Shown: one piece after another, positions 20,440 through 30,113 of the stretch
How positions within the stretch are numbered: the stretch's first letter is position 1
Layout of the letters: the number at the start of each line of letters is the position of its first letter
Assembly (NCBI GenBank): GCA_033558025.1
Contig: JAUCEF010000016.1
Span: forward strand, 1,302,001-1,366,000
Reading direction: 5' to 3'
From: Phytophthora sp. 'mugwort'
Lineage: Eukaryota; Oomycota; Peronosporomycetes; Peronosporales; Peronosporaceae
DNA: 64,000 bases
Notes under the pieces: generated by a model
Databases searched by the model: none
The model's input: only the letters and a program-made list of their open reading frames with translations
Told to the model about the DNA's origin: nothing
Made by a program: the position numbers and the translations under genes

Positions 20440-21817
20440 CTATTCAGAAGTTTTGGCGTTCTTGGTCGGTGATCCAGAGGCGGCGACTGCAGCAGCTGCA
20501 GCGTCACCCGGAGCTTCGGCGTCGCCATAGGTCAGTGCACGTTTCTCACGGGTCTTGCCCAGAACCTTCCGCGCCAGCTGATTGCCCCAGAATCGTTCGG
20601 CGAGCTGCTTGCCAAGCTCTTCGCATTTCGTACGAGGTCCAGAGACCGTTTCTGTAATGGTAACAACAGGGAATAGACAATAATGAGTACGGTATCTCCC
20701 GAATAAACAAATAAACCAGCAATACGAATCGCACCGTAAACACTCTCTTTACCGTCACGGGACAATACCGTAGAATTAAGCGTGAGTATGTCTTTATCTA
20801 GCGTAGCACTCACGCCCATGGCGATCTAATATAACCGAAACAATAGTTACGGTTAGAACGTTAGAGCTCATTTTAACAACAAATTACCACTGAGAACTGC
20901 AGACGTACCTGGCATCCGCCTTCGAGATGGTATAACAGACTGCGCTCGGCTTTGCATAACTGCGACGACTTTTCGTCCGTAATTGCCTTCAGCATCTCGA
21001 TCGTCTGCAATAATCTCAAAGGAATTATCATCAGCACTCTACCCCATTCTCATGATCATTCATCCTCCTTCCTCACCTCCTCGTCATCCGCGCGGCATTC
21101 GACGCCAATGCTTCCCTGGCCTACACCGTAGCCAAAAGTATCCATGGGCAGGATCTCGTCGATCCTGTCGCCCAAGTCTCCACGACGGAACCCGCACGCT
21201 GCGACAATAATAGCGTCGTAGTCGTCGTGTTCGTCCAGCTTGGCCAACCTCGTCTGAATATTCCCGCGCAACGTCTTGATCTCGAAGGTCGGAAACTGGC
21301 TGCGTAGCAACGCTTCGCGCCGCAGCGAGCTGGTGCCGATCACGCTTCGCTCGGGCAGTTCCTTGAGTGTCTTGACGCCCTTAGCCTTGTGTTTGGGGTG
21401 AATAATAGCGGCATCTTCCGGACTCTCGCGCTTGGTGATAGCGGCTAGAACGAGGCCGTCCGGGAGCGTTGTAGGCATGTCTTTGAGCGAATGCACGGCA
21501 AAGCTGGCGGTCCTGGCCAGTAGCGCCTCCTCCAGGCTTTTAGTGAAGAGGCCCGAAGCTGTAGACGTGCCCAGGTCGCTCAGATGGCGGTCCAGTACCT
21601 GGTCCCCTATCGTGTCCTCTTGTCCAACGACGAAGTGCAGGTCCGGGAAGCGCTTCTCGAGCATGGCGATCACGGTGTTGGTCTGCGCCATGGCCAGCTG
21701 GCTCTTGCGCGAGGACACGTAGATGGTGCGCTTCCGGGCAAACGTGGGGGACGCCATGGCGGAGAGTCGGCCAAATGCAAAGTGTGCGGCTGCTAGTGTC
21801 GTGCGTGGCAACTTCAT
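20440..21817 (-). CDS. HMBS: Hydroxymethylbilane synthase (porphobilinogen deaminase), four exons
   Basis: Exons 21817-21077, 21004-20909, 20825-20726 and 20651-20440 join in phase to 382 residues. The enzyme links four porphobilinogen units into hydroxymethylbilane in heme synthesis. The catalytic Asp113 is in HSLKDMPT, the substrate-binding basic residues are in IGTSSLRREALL and LRGNIQTRL, and Cys278 in HLEGGCQ should carry the dipyrromethane cofactor. The first ~28 residues before RTIYVSSRKSQLA could be a targeting peptide. The frame is open to 21970, but the ATG at 21817 follows an initiator motif at 21872-21854. The C-terminus has an Ala-rich tail of low complexity. All introns are 72-101 bp. 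Confidence 0.93.
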
Positions 21818-21853
21818 GTAATCGTTGTGTGGTTCGGAAAGTGGTGTGGTTGA

Positions 21854-21872
21854 CCAATGGGGAGGCGAATGA
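21854..21872 (-). promoter_or_regulatory. Oomycete Inr-like motif of HMBS
   Basis: On the minus strand TCATTCGCCTCCCCATTGG sits 38-56 nt before the ATG at 21817. It resembles the initiator plus CATT flanking element and supports this start. Confidence 0.45.
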
Positions 21873-22050
21873 TATAGGCTAGATTTGAAAATATTCCGAA
21901 TAGCCCTCGTCTCTGTACAATTGTACAAATGGTCGGACATGCCTGTACCGGTATCCAATCTATCGAGCATTATGCAATACTATGGATTACTAGTGCACTG
22001 CCATTGGTAAGTTGCTGCGAATTACAGCACATACTTTGTTCTCCCACGGT

Positions 22051-22104
22051 CATGTCAGTCCTACTGATTCAGTCGTCCATGTCAGTGCTACTGATTCAGT
22101 CGTC
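22051..22104 (+). repeat. 27-bp unit repeated twice in tandem
   Basis: CATGTCAGTCCTACTGATTC-AGTCGTC is followed directly by a copy with one change (C to G at position 10). No known function. Confidence 0.85.
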
Positions 22105-22299
22105 AATCTTAAAATGATTAATAAGAGCATGATCTTGCTGGATTCCTACAGTATTTGCATAGCAGTCCCCGCCATACAGATGCCTTTTGATTTTTTATAC
22201 GGTTGGGATTCGTTTGCTTCGCTGGAATCTGGTGTTCGAGGGCAAACGAACGAAACGAGAGGCAAAACGGGTACGCACGCACACTCCCGAAGGAAATGA

Positions 22300-22343
22300 A
22301 AGTAAATAAGTTTGCACCTCATATAGTGCAAACTTATTTACTT
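22300..22343. repeat. Perfect 18-bp inverted repeat with 8-nt loop
   Basis: AAGTAAATAAGTTTGCAC, loop CTCATATA, then GTGCAAACTTATTTACTT. The arms are perfect and would form a strong hairpin in RNA or DNA. It lies 7 bp from the U2-like fragment. Confidence 0.9.
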
Positions 22344-22350
22344 ACATTAC

Positions 22351-22420
22351 CTCATGCCGGTATAGTACACTTGATCTTAGCCATTAGGCCGAGAAGGTAT
22401 TCTCATGCCGGTATAGTGCA
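22351..22420 (-). repeat. 19-bp direct repeats flanking the U2-like fragment
   Basis: CTCATGCCGGTATAGTACA at 22351-22369 recurs as CTCATGCCGGTATAGTGCA at 22402-22420, one mismatch. They bracket the 31-nt U2-like piece almost exactly and look like a target-site duplication or a template-switch product. Confidence 0.8.
22370..22400 (-). pseudogene. Fragment of the U2 snRNA 5' domain
   Basis: On the minus strand ATACCTTCTCGGCCTAATGG plus CTAAGATCAAG is the conserved 5' end and stem-loop I of U2 snRNA. After AAGATCAAGTGTA the sequence departs from U2: the branch-point pairing segment GUAGUAUCUG is replaced by the flanking repeat. No Sm site or stem-loop III/IV follows. It is therefore a U2-derived fragment and not a full gene. 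Confidence 0.65.
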
Positions 22421-23199
22421 TACAGACAATCGTTGACCAATAGAGCTCGAAATATTTCTACGGCTAACGTTACTAGAATTAAATATAGTATCTATAAATT
22501 GTTATCAACACGATTATCTTGTGCTTCATTTTATGGCGAAGGAATGTTTTTTTTTACTGACCCAAGGGCAAAAAGCAAAGCGGTGCGCCCTCGGGCTATT
22601 TCTCACCGTGTTGATCAAGCATGATATTCGTTCGGGCTGGATAGTAACTTGTTGTCGAGTTATTTTCTGCACCTTCGCTGTGCCTAGCTAAAACTTTTAA
22701 ATGAGCCAGAACTGTACCATTGCTTTCGCCGAGTTGTAAGTCCGCCGCGTTCACTCTGCAAGCTTTGTTGAACAAGCTGCTTTCCTCGTCGCTCTTTCCT
22801 AGTTGTAGTTGTGTATGTTGCGACCTAACGTGTTAATCGATTCCTCGGCTCGAGGGAAGGCCTCGCCATATTGCCATCAATTTGTTGCTGTTCCAGGCAC
22901 GAGCTCAGCTATGTTCTCATCGTGGTCATTACAATATGTACCCTTGTACGATTCAGAATATCGTTGAGGTCTTCACTGTGTCTACGTTTAGTTTAGATAT
23001 CCGAAATCTGGGCAATAGATTTCGGATATCTAAACTAAACGTTGTAGAAGCTGACCGACACTTATAACACCTGACGGTCGTGAGCACACTAACTAAGCAC
23101 CTCGAGACAAGAAACCAATCCAAAAATAGGCATTTTTTTAGATATTATATCTGTTCTATTCGCATGTCAAGCTTTTTTATTTTTACAGTCAACGTGGAG
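22421..23199. other. Intergenic region, no gene seen
   Basis: AT-rich with several short unsupported open frames. It contains the hairpin at 22984-23042. Confidence 0.5.
22984..23042. repeat. Perfect 26-bp inverted repeat with 7-nt loop
   Basis: The left arm begins ACGTTTAGTTTAGATATCCG and ends AAATCT; the loop is GGGCAAT; the right arm is the exact complement ending at 23042. It could be a small fold-back element or a small-RNA-type hairpin. It lies about 160 bp beyond the 3' end of the bZIP gene. Confidence 0.92.
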
Positions 23200-23956
23200 G
23201 CTCTACACTACTGTTCGTTGCGTGCAGTTCACACGGAACTTATCGCTTCTGAAGTCGAGAGAAAGAATAGCCGTGGAAAATACTCGCGTTACATTTTCTA
23301 AACTGCCCAGTAAATGCAGAATCGGTGTGACCAAGTCGGCATGAGTAAGTAGACTTGATACTCGATCAGTAGTAGCATCCCATCGGAAGCACGTCGAGCC
23401 GCTGAACGTAAGCCTCCTGCCTAGAAGTCTGCTTTCCCATTCATGATACATCTCATCGCTGCGCAGGGTTGGGAACACAATGCGTAAAGTCCGTTCGCTA
23501 ATAGTCATGCTCGTTTCCGTCATTGCAATAAGAGAGTCTCCAGTGTCCCTCTTGATGCCTTGAAGCTTCACATCCACAGCGTCGAACCATTGCGAAAAGT
23601 ACCAGCCCCTCATCACCACTTCAGGTCCGTATCCAATATTCGACGCCACGTCACACGCCATAGTATTTCGCACGAAATCGAGCTGGGTTCCGACTTCTGA
23701 CTTGAGCAGACCATGCTCAAAGGCGCGGAAGTATTCGACCGCCACATTCCATAAGTTGTAGTCGGTTGAGGAGGAAGTAGATAAAGCCTTCCGCTGGGTT
23801 GTAAGTGTAGCAATCTGATTGCGCAGATGGTGCGTTGAAGTCTCAAGCTTCGATGCCCAATCCGCCTGCCTCCGTCTGTATCGCCTTTGGTTTTCCCGAC
23901 GCTGCTTTTGTTGAGAACGTTTGCCCAGATCAAGTAGATCTGCCACGCTGGTGTCG
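23200..23956 (-). repeat. Parent arm of 757-bp bZIP inverted duplication
   Basis: Mirror positions with 30114-30870 sum to 54070 throughout, so there are no length differences. At least one residue differs (Arg/Lys in LLGRRLTF). The breakpoints are at CGACACC inside the coding region and 3 bp after the stop codon. Confidence 0.92.
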
Positions 23957-24270
23957 ATAACGAGCTTAGTGAGACAACCTCCAGGACCCCGAATAAGCTG
24001 CACACGCTTTGAACTTGTGTTTGTTGTGCACTCAAATCGCTTTCGCTTGCCGTCAGTGGGGGACATGTTGCCAGCCGACTCGGACGTCGCCCAAGTTCTC
24101 GGTGAATTGGCTAGCACAACCTCATAAGAACCTACTTCTTGACCTGAAGCAACAACAGAACTGGAGGCACGTCGCGGACTGGTAACTCCTCCTGGTAACT
24201 GCATAACCGATGAAATGATGTCGTCGCTGAAACGACGGCTGTAAGGCGGACAAACTATACTTTCGTGCAT
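23203..24270 (-). CDS. bZIP transcription factor of oomycete type
   Basis: 355 residues from the ATG at 24270. The basic region is at about residues 120-140 (QQKQRRENQRRYRRRQADW) with the canonical Asn present. A leucine zipper follows with Leu every seven residues (LETSTHH, LRNQIAT, LTTQRKA, L). The C-terminal ~200 residues form a conserved-looking mixed domain with WYFSQWFDAV and SMTISERTLRIVFP, common in oomycete bZIP proteins by recollection. The frame is open upstream to 24438 without an ATG; an initiator motif at 24310-24297 supports the chosen start. It should act in the nucleus as a dimer; target genes are unknown. A 5'-truncated copy lies at 30114-30870. Confidence 0.85.
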   Translation of the reverse strand: MHESIVCPPYSRRFSDDIISSVMQLPGGVTSPRRASSSVVASGQEVGSYEVVLANSPRTWATSESAGNMSPTDGKRKRFECTTNTSSKRVQLIRGPGGCLTKLVIDTSVADLLDLGKRSQQKQRRENQRRYRRRQADWASKLETSTHHLRNQIATLTTQRKALSTSSSTDYNLWNVAVEYFRAFEHGLLKSEVGTQLDFVRNTMACDVASNIGYGPEVVMRGWYFSQWFDAVDVKLQGIKRDTGDSLIAMTETSMTISERTLRIVFPTLRSDEMYHEWESRLLGRRLTFSGSTCFRWDATTDRVSSLLTHADLVTPILHLLGSLENVTRVFSTAILSLDFRSDKFRVNCTQRTVV

Positions 24271-24296
24271 AGTTGGTGGTTTGTTGGCCGCGTCGA

Positions 24297-24310
24297 AGAA
24301 TAGAAAATGA
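24297..24310 (-). promoter_or_regulatory. Oomycete Inr-like motif of the bZIP gene
   Basis: TCATTTTCTATTCT on the minus strand, 27-40 nt before the ATG at 24270, fits TCAYTTYY followed by an AT-rich flank. Confidence 0.5.
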
Positions 24311-25770
24311 CGTTGTTGTTGGCCTTTGCAGCATGTCCATTGAGTCGTTGATTGGACGATTGGACGTGAGAAAATACCAGGTAATCGCTTCGTGGCGGCT
24401 TGCAACAGTGAGCATGTGGTTCGAGTGAGAACAAGCAAAGACTGTGTTTACGCATTATCGTCACTACGTCTCATTATCGCGTCACTATTAATACTGTAAT
24501 CGCTTGTGAATCTTTCCGGCTGTCAAGTGAGAACAAGCATATACAGTGATTATTATCACCAGTATAATTCATTCGGATGTAGTGATCACAACGTGACAAG
24601 CCAGTCCACGTCTGTATAACACATCAAACAGCTCTTTCGGTACTATCATCAGTCTTTCCGTTTAGAACACTCGTAGTGAGAACAACACTTGCTTACGGTG
24701 GGGAGGGGGGCAACTTATCCCTTTCACCACTCTGAGCTTAGCAGACTCCGGCAGCAACCCAGCATCGCATCGTTTACCCACAGTCATAGATCACAAAAAG
24801 CAACCAAATTAGTGGCCTACGTCCCCTTGTAGCTAAAGTTATTGATCACTCACGTGACTAACTTTTTCTGTATTTTGCAGAGCGTGGTAGCAAGTACTAC
24901 ATAAAAAGAGCTGATAAAGTTTGCTACATGTAAACTAAGTTCAAGGAGAAATTGGTTTGTGCTCTAGACTGCCCAAAATCATGACTGTCGTCTCGTTGCG
25001 TTCTTGTCCCTCCACATAAGCGAATTTGTTAATATGCTCCATAATCCGATTACAATAAAAGGAGCAGAACAAGAGTATCAAGAAGTTCTCGTCTCTGCCT
25101 GTACGCTGCATGTAATAACTAGTACGACTGCTTTGTTTGGGAATTTTTTTTTTGTACATTACCGCCACTCAGATGTCCTAACGACCAGCCAACGCCCGTC
25201 CAGTAAGGGTCTATACATCACTTACAAACTTACTAAGTACAGATTTGGACACAAAAATCTGACGGACCAAAAAAATGACATATTGAGCGTACTAGTATTT
25301 CCGCCTTCGATTGGCTGAATCGAGCGCCCAAATCGACCGAGACCGAAACGCACTTGAGTTAACAATGGTCATCACTAAGTACGTAATCGGATTTATGAGA
25401 AACATAGCCGTACCATATGGATCGATTCCCAAACAACTTGATAATTGTATTGGCCGATTCAACCCACTGTTGATGAACCGTCGGCATGTTTGTCTGGAAT
25501 TCACAATATGAGGTTCTTAGGTAGGTTAGTCGTACCATACACGGATTTCGACCAATTATTTGTAGGCAACACGTACGCAAGGAGCAAAGGCGCCTCAAAA
25601 TTAGCCAGCAAATGGAGTGGAGGGGACGAAGATATAGTTCGCTTGTGAGAATGGCGAGTGGTGATGATGGCCTCCACATCAGTGACTTCGATGACGGACA
25701 AGATACTACCACGGTCGATTGGCCAACGTGCTGTTCGAGACAGGAATAATGTTTTTCAAACGCTCACAAA
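24311..25770. other. Intergenic and transposon-flank DNA, no gene seen
   Basis: Contains a G-rich run (GGTGGGGAGGGGGGC near 24698) and a T11 tract near 25145. The short frames have no recognisable product. The right part probably belongs to the 5' part of the pogo element, since a possible coding trace (SGDDGLHISDFDDGQD) runs into its helix-turn-helix. Confidence 0.45.
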
Positions 25771-26930
25771 GTTGAGGTGTTGGACGATATCAGCGCTGGT
25801 CTCAACATCACTCAAGCTGCTAGGCTCCATGGTATAAAGTCCCGGACTGTTGTTCATGGGTGGATTCACCGTGAGGTTATCATTAGGGAAGCAGGCAAAA
25901 TTAGAGGAGGTCCAATTGCAGTGTAGGTTAATGAGCAGAAGGAACTCGTTTCCCTTTCATGATGATTCATTCAGTGGATGAGGGTGATGTGACGCGACGA
26001 TTTGCTGCTAAAGACGTCGCATGTTTTGGTGGAAAGTACAGCGAGCACACAATCTTGCCAAGAACAAAGAGGAGAGCTTAAACCGCATGATCCGGCGGCT
26101 GGACCACCAGCGATTCTCGCTCATCGCCCAACAACCCAATACTTTCGACACAAGATCTCGGAAACAGAGCAGCTCATGTTTACCAGTTGAGTTGGACCGA
26201 GGTGAAGTTACATACGAAAGAAGCTGCATTGTCAACGCGGACGAGACAGCGGTCTACTATAACGACACCCCCACAGGTATCACCAGCAAGCCTGGAGCTA
26301 AGGAGGCGGTCAAGACCAAGTGTCGTGCACGTTCCGAAAGAGCAAGGGTATTACAAAGTATATCTGCTCTGGGCTGCAAGCTGCGTCCTGTCCTCATTTG
26401 CAAGGCCTCCTCCTACGCGACGCAGGCTGGAGTGATGCGTCGAGGAGAGGGTGGGAGGCCTTTCAAGCAAGGAAGTGGCAGCAGCCCAGAAGATCGCCTG
26501 GACAGACACTCATATCTGCTCCGTCACCATTGCGGAGGAGGTGTGGGCCTACGCGAATGACGTCACGCCCGGACAGCTAGCGCTTTATGTCGACAAACGC
26601 AATGTCACCTGAGCTCGGCTGCTCAAGAAGCGTCGGTAGCTTGGGGCATGGACGTAGTGCCGCTCCCAAGAACACCATGTCAGTGCTGCAGCACCTGGAC
26701 GTCGGGTGATGGGCCCACCAAGCAAAAGCTGCGAGCGATCGCGCTGCCCTATCGGCTCTGTGCTGTCGAGTTCGAGCGGTCACGTACCCCTGCGCGAGCG
26801 TCTACTTGAGCTTCAGAGCCTGCCGTCCTCGGAAAAGCGCAAGCGCCTAGTGGAGCGTGTCGTCTCAGCCTTGGACGCGGTTAGTGAGAACACTATAAAA
26901 ATGAAAGCCTGGATCAAGACCGGGCTTTAA
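25771..26930 (+). mobile_element. Degenerate pogo/Tigger-like DNA transposase
   Basis: The translation begins with a psq-type helix-turn-helix (VLDDISAGLNITQAARLHG). A DDE-superfamily segment follows in another frame (NADETAVYYNDTP near 26235, then ARVLQSISALGCKLRPVLICK). The trace continues through VMGP and ends KAWIKTGL at the stop at 26928-26930. The frames are broken by shifts and stops, so it cannot encode an active enzyme. I could not define terminal inverted repeats by eye. Confidence 0.7.
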
Positions 26931-27009
26931 CATGCCAGATGGGGCGGGAAACGTCAACAGGTGCACCTCCGCCTTGGAACATCAGCACCAAGATCACCAC
27001 TAGGATGAT

Positions 27010-27082
27010 TATCTTCGCCGTTGTAGGGATTGAACCCTCGTCACTTGAATAAAAATGGTTGCTAGCACGCCGAGCTATAGCC
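27010..27082 (-). repeat. tRNA-derived SINE head or tRNA pseudogene
   Basis: On the minus strand TATAGCTCGGCG (A box) is followed 32 nt later by GGGTTCAATCCC (B box), the internal RNA polymerase III promoter. The anticodon arm and acceptor stem do not pair well, so it is not a working tRNA. Confidence 0.55.
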
Positions 27083-28246
27083 TGACAATTGATGCGTGCC
27101 AACCCACCAACGATTGCACTACCTAATTATTAAATGGCTCAGTCTGATTGGCTGAACACATGTCAGCTGAAAGTGTCATACGTTTGTGTCCACAGCTTCC
27201 TCATACAATAGAAATTCTGGCGCGTCAAATCGTTGTGTCCAAATCTGTACCGTGCTGTGCTAGCACATGCCGCCGTCATCACCACGCTATTCTTGGTATT
27301 CCCTGCGTAGGTATTGCGGATTTAAGGCCGGTGGCAGTGCATGTCGATCTAGAGCCCATGTCTCCCTAAAGAGCGCCGGTACAGAATGCCATAGAGCTGG
27401 AAGTGTAAGAACGTCTCACTGCCGTACCCATATACTGCTTCTCGCATCCATGGCAGTATTCCTGAGGCGGTAAGCCGTCTAGTTAAAGTGGAAGGAATAT
27501 ATCAGGAATGGATTGGAGCGGCCGTGGCCCTCCTACGCATGGGTATTTACTGCGCGTTTTCGGCCGCAAGCTTGGCCGCTAGCGGCGTTCTGGTGCCTTG
27601 TGGCTGTTACAGTCGAGTAAATGCGGCACTTTGAAATTCGGATGACGAGAGTTTCGCCACGAAAAATAGCTGATCAAGGTAATGAGGGCATGCGCGCCAG
27701 CATGGAGACGATGGGCCAAGTGGAACGTTCCAGTATGGCAAGATAGAGAGGCCCCTTGATGCATATGGAGGCCGTTATAATGCGTGAATGCGACCACGGC
27801 CGCACAAGAAGGTTGAGTGTACCCAAGATAGACCGTTTCCGAGGATGTCGAGATTGCTCAAGGACGCCCAACGGAAGTCGGGGAGAGTTGTCACGGTCCG
27901 CGCTTGGATTACCGGTTGGCACTCCTCATGGACTGTCTGAGCCACGCGCATGCAGAGGCGTCCCGTCGCCAGGCCAACGAATGTCTTCGCGAAGGAGGAG
28001 CGTACCCAGCTTGAAGACATCAGTATCAGCATTCCCAAAGAGGAACGCCTGGGCCGCGACGAGGGACGGGGGACACTTGGCAGGTGTAAGGTAATGAGTA
28101 TAACTAAGGAGAAGTGGTGTATGTGCGAGCGCTTGGAGGACGCTTGGAAACGCAAGATGAAGACCGAAGTGGCGTGCCGACAGGATAGCTGCCGGCCACC
28201 TCGGAGAAGGCAGTCGTGAAACTACATCATTAATCAGTATCAACCA
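27083..28246. other. Unassigned DNA between elements
   Basis: Several overlapping open frames of 70-125 residues exist on both strands (for example 27756-28094 and 27775-28155), but none has a recognisable domain. A plus-strand trace (EDVEIAQGRPTEVGESC) might be old coding sequence. I do not call a gene. Confidence 0.35.
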
Positions 28247-28546
28247 AGAAACCAAAAGCTATATTTTTAAGGTCCCGTTCTCTCATTCCGTTAAGCTACA
28301 AGTCACTCCTCTAGACCGAAGGTACTCACGACCCCGACGAGGATAGACCGCGACAGTTTCATTCCGGGGCTGGTAAACAGGGAATCCCTGAACCTGAGAA
28401 ACCAAACGCTATATATTAAGCTCACGTTCCCTCTTACCGTTAAGCTACAAGTCACCCCTCCATGCCGAAGGTACTAACGACCCCGATGAGGATAGACCGC
28501 GACAGTTTCATTCGGAGGCTGGTTAACAGGATACCTGTCAGGGATA
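28247..28546 (+). repeat. Two tandem ~150-bp repeats
   Basis: Both units start AGAAACCAAA and share blocks such as CGTTAAGCTACAAGTCAC and GATAGACCGCGACAGTTTCA. Units run about 28247-28396 and 28397-28546, with scattered differences. They may be part of a retroelement terminal region; this is not shown. Confidence 0.8.
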
Positions 28547-29311
28547 AGTTCTCGGACAATCATATTATCCCAAAAGTTGTTTGGTGGGATAACTGTAGTC
28601 GGTCCACGAAACAAACATTAGGGAAGCTGGTGGCTTCCTAGGATCTCTTGCTTTTATTGATGCTGATTGAGAAGTAGGTTATTGCTTCGCTCGAGAGCTC
28701 CCTGAAGAATGAACTTTCGTAGCCTCGTCCTCCAGTTTTGCTTCTAGTTACCTACCACCAGCGTGGCCTCGGTATCTTACCCGAGTTCCAGTGTGTGGGA
28801 ACGTCTTATACGCCCTCGGCCCACTACAATAACTATAGTTTTATATACCCCCCCTCAAAGTCGTTTTTTATCTATCATTGTGAATGTTCAACCGCAGGCA
28901 AGGCTCGCCTCGTAAACTTCTTCCATCAACAGATCCGAGAGTAGCAGACACAGCGGCAATACAACCATAACAGTGATTAAAGCATCAATAGCTTTCGTTA
29001 CCATGTCATTCATGTCCTGCACTCCATTTGGGGTGACCCTTGTCGGGTATAATCCGGGCACTGGCGTCTGTCGTCGGTGTGGTGCGGCGCTATGGATGCG
29101 ATGCAGACCACTCTTGTCGTGACGGCGCAGTTCGTGTGGAAGCTCTTTGTGACGCTGCTCTTTTGTTTCTTGTACTAGTAAATGATGATGGAGGTAATTG
29201 ATTGTGAAGGGTGACACGTGCCCCAGTTATCCTATCCCCCTTAGGATCACGATTACGGTACTGTTACTGGTACAGTACTAATGAAGTACTGTAAGCCGCA
29301 AATAGCTTAAA
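28547..29311. other. Unassigned intergenic DNA
   Basis: No supported gene. A 109-residue minus-strand frame (28888-29217) ends with one hydrophobic stretch, but I do not recognise it and see no start signals. Confidence 0.35.
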
Positions 29312-29369
29312 ACACATGAAATAGCACTTTATTTTCCTCTACACATGAAATAGCAATTTATCTTCCTCT
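29312..29369 (+). repeat. 29-bp unit repeated twice in tandem
   Basis: ACACATGAAATAGCACTTTA-TTTTCCTCT at 29312-29340 is followed by a copy with two changes at 29341-29369. It lies downstream of the broken effector gene. Confidence 0.8.
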
Positions 29370-29636
29370 CGTGATCGCCATCACGTTGGGATTGAAATAC
29401 AGGTCGCGCTCTTTCATAGACTGCCTTAGCGTAGTATACTGAAGTAGTGACATATCGTAAAGAAAACAGATTATTATGGTTAACAATTGGAAATGAGAAT
29501 CACTAAAATTATCTGTAGCCTTATCTTCACAGGCCTCAATCGCCGCAGAAGCTGTATGCGTTAATCACGACGGAGATGCTCCGAATTCCACCTCTTCATG
29601 AACAGGTATCCCGTTCTTCATGCTCAGTGTCATCGT

Positions 29637-29982
29637 TCAGAGCAATTTATCCTTGATCTGTCTCGGCGTGCGTCCTGCATCGAAACATTTATCCGCCCTC
29701 GCAGCCCACTTGGCAGTCCACTCGGCGAGTTCCTTCTAGTTTAAGGTCTCCGGGTCTACTCTCTCTTCTTCATCTTCTTCATTTCCATCGTCCTTGTGGT
29801 ACGTTCGCAAAAACCTCTTAATATTGCTGGCATCAACAGCGCGGGCTGGAATCGCAGCGTCAGTCGAAGTCATTGTAGACAGCTTAGCCTGGGTATCGCC
29901 TGAGACGGCTGCACTACATTGCAAACTAGAGAGAGAGAGAGGTACTTGCCGTGGCGACGAGCAGGAAGTATATAAAACGCAT
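29637..29982 (-). pseudogene. RXLR-dEER effector gene, frameshifted and with an internal stop
   Basis: The minus strand starts at an ATG at 29982 with a short hydrophobic signal-peptide-like segment (MRFIYFLLVATAS). That frame stops at 29926, inside/just after a (CT)7 run at 29928-29941. In a second frame the downstream part carries RFLR (29805-29816), followed by an acidic EEDEEER run (about 29760-29780), the RXLR-dEER host-targeting signature. A TAG interrupts that frame at about 29740, and residues with an effector-like helix (ELAEWTAKWAARADKCFDAG) continue to the TGA at 29637. Oomycete RXLR proteins are secreted into plant cells. With two independent lesions this copy is broken, unless the repeat length varies between strains. 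Total length would be short for the family. Confidence 0.75.
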
Positions 29983-30113
29983 ACTTGGTCTTGAATGTTT
30001 TTTTTCAATGGCAGTGACTTGGGTACTTGTCGAAGTTGGTGGGCGCCGACAGAGGGAAGACTTGGGAGAGAAGGGGTTGTCGAGCAGAAGGCAAAATGAG
30101 TTGTGATCAAGAA

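Noticed and set aside
22370..22400. Complete U2 snRNA gene
   Set aside because: Branch-point pairing segment, Sm site and 3' stem-loops are missing.
27010..27082. Functional tRNA gene
   Set aside because: A and B boxes are present, but acceptor and anticodon stems do not pair.
28888..29217. Possible small secreted or membrane protein on the minus strand
   Set aside because: The hydrophobic stretch is near the C-terminus, with no signal peptide and no recognisable motif.
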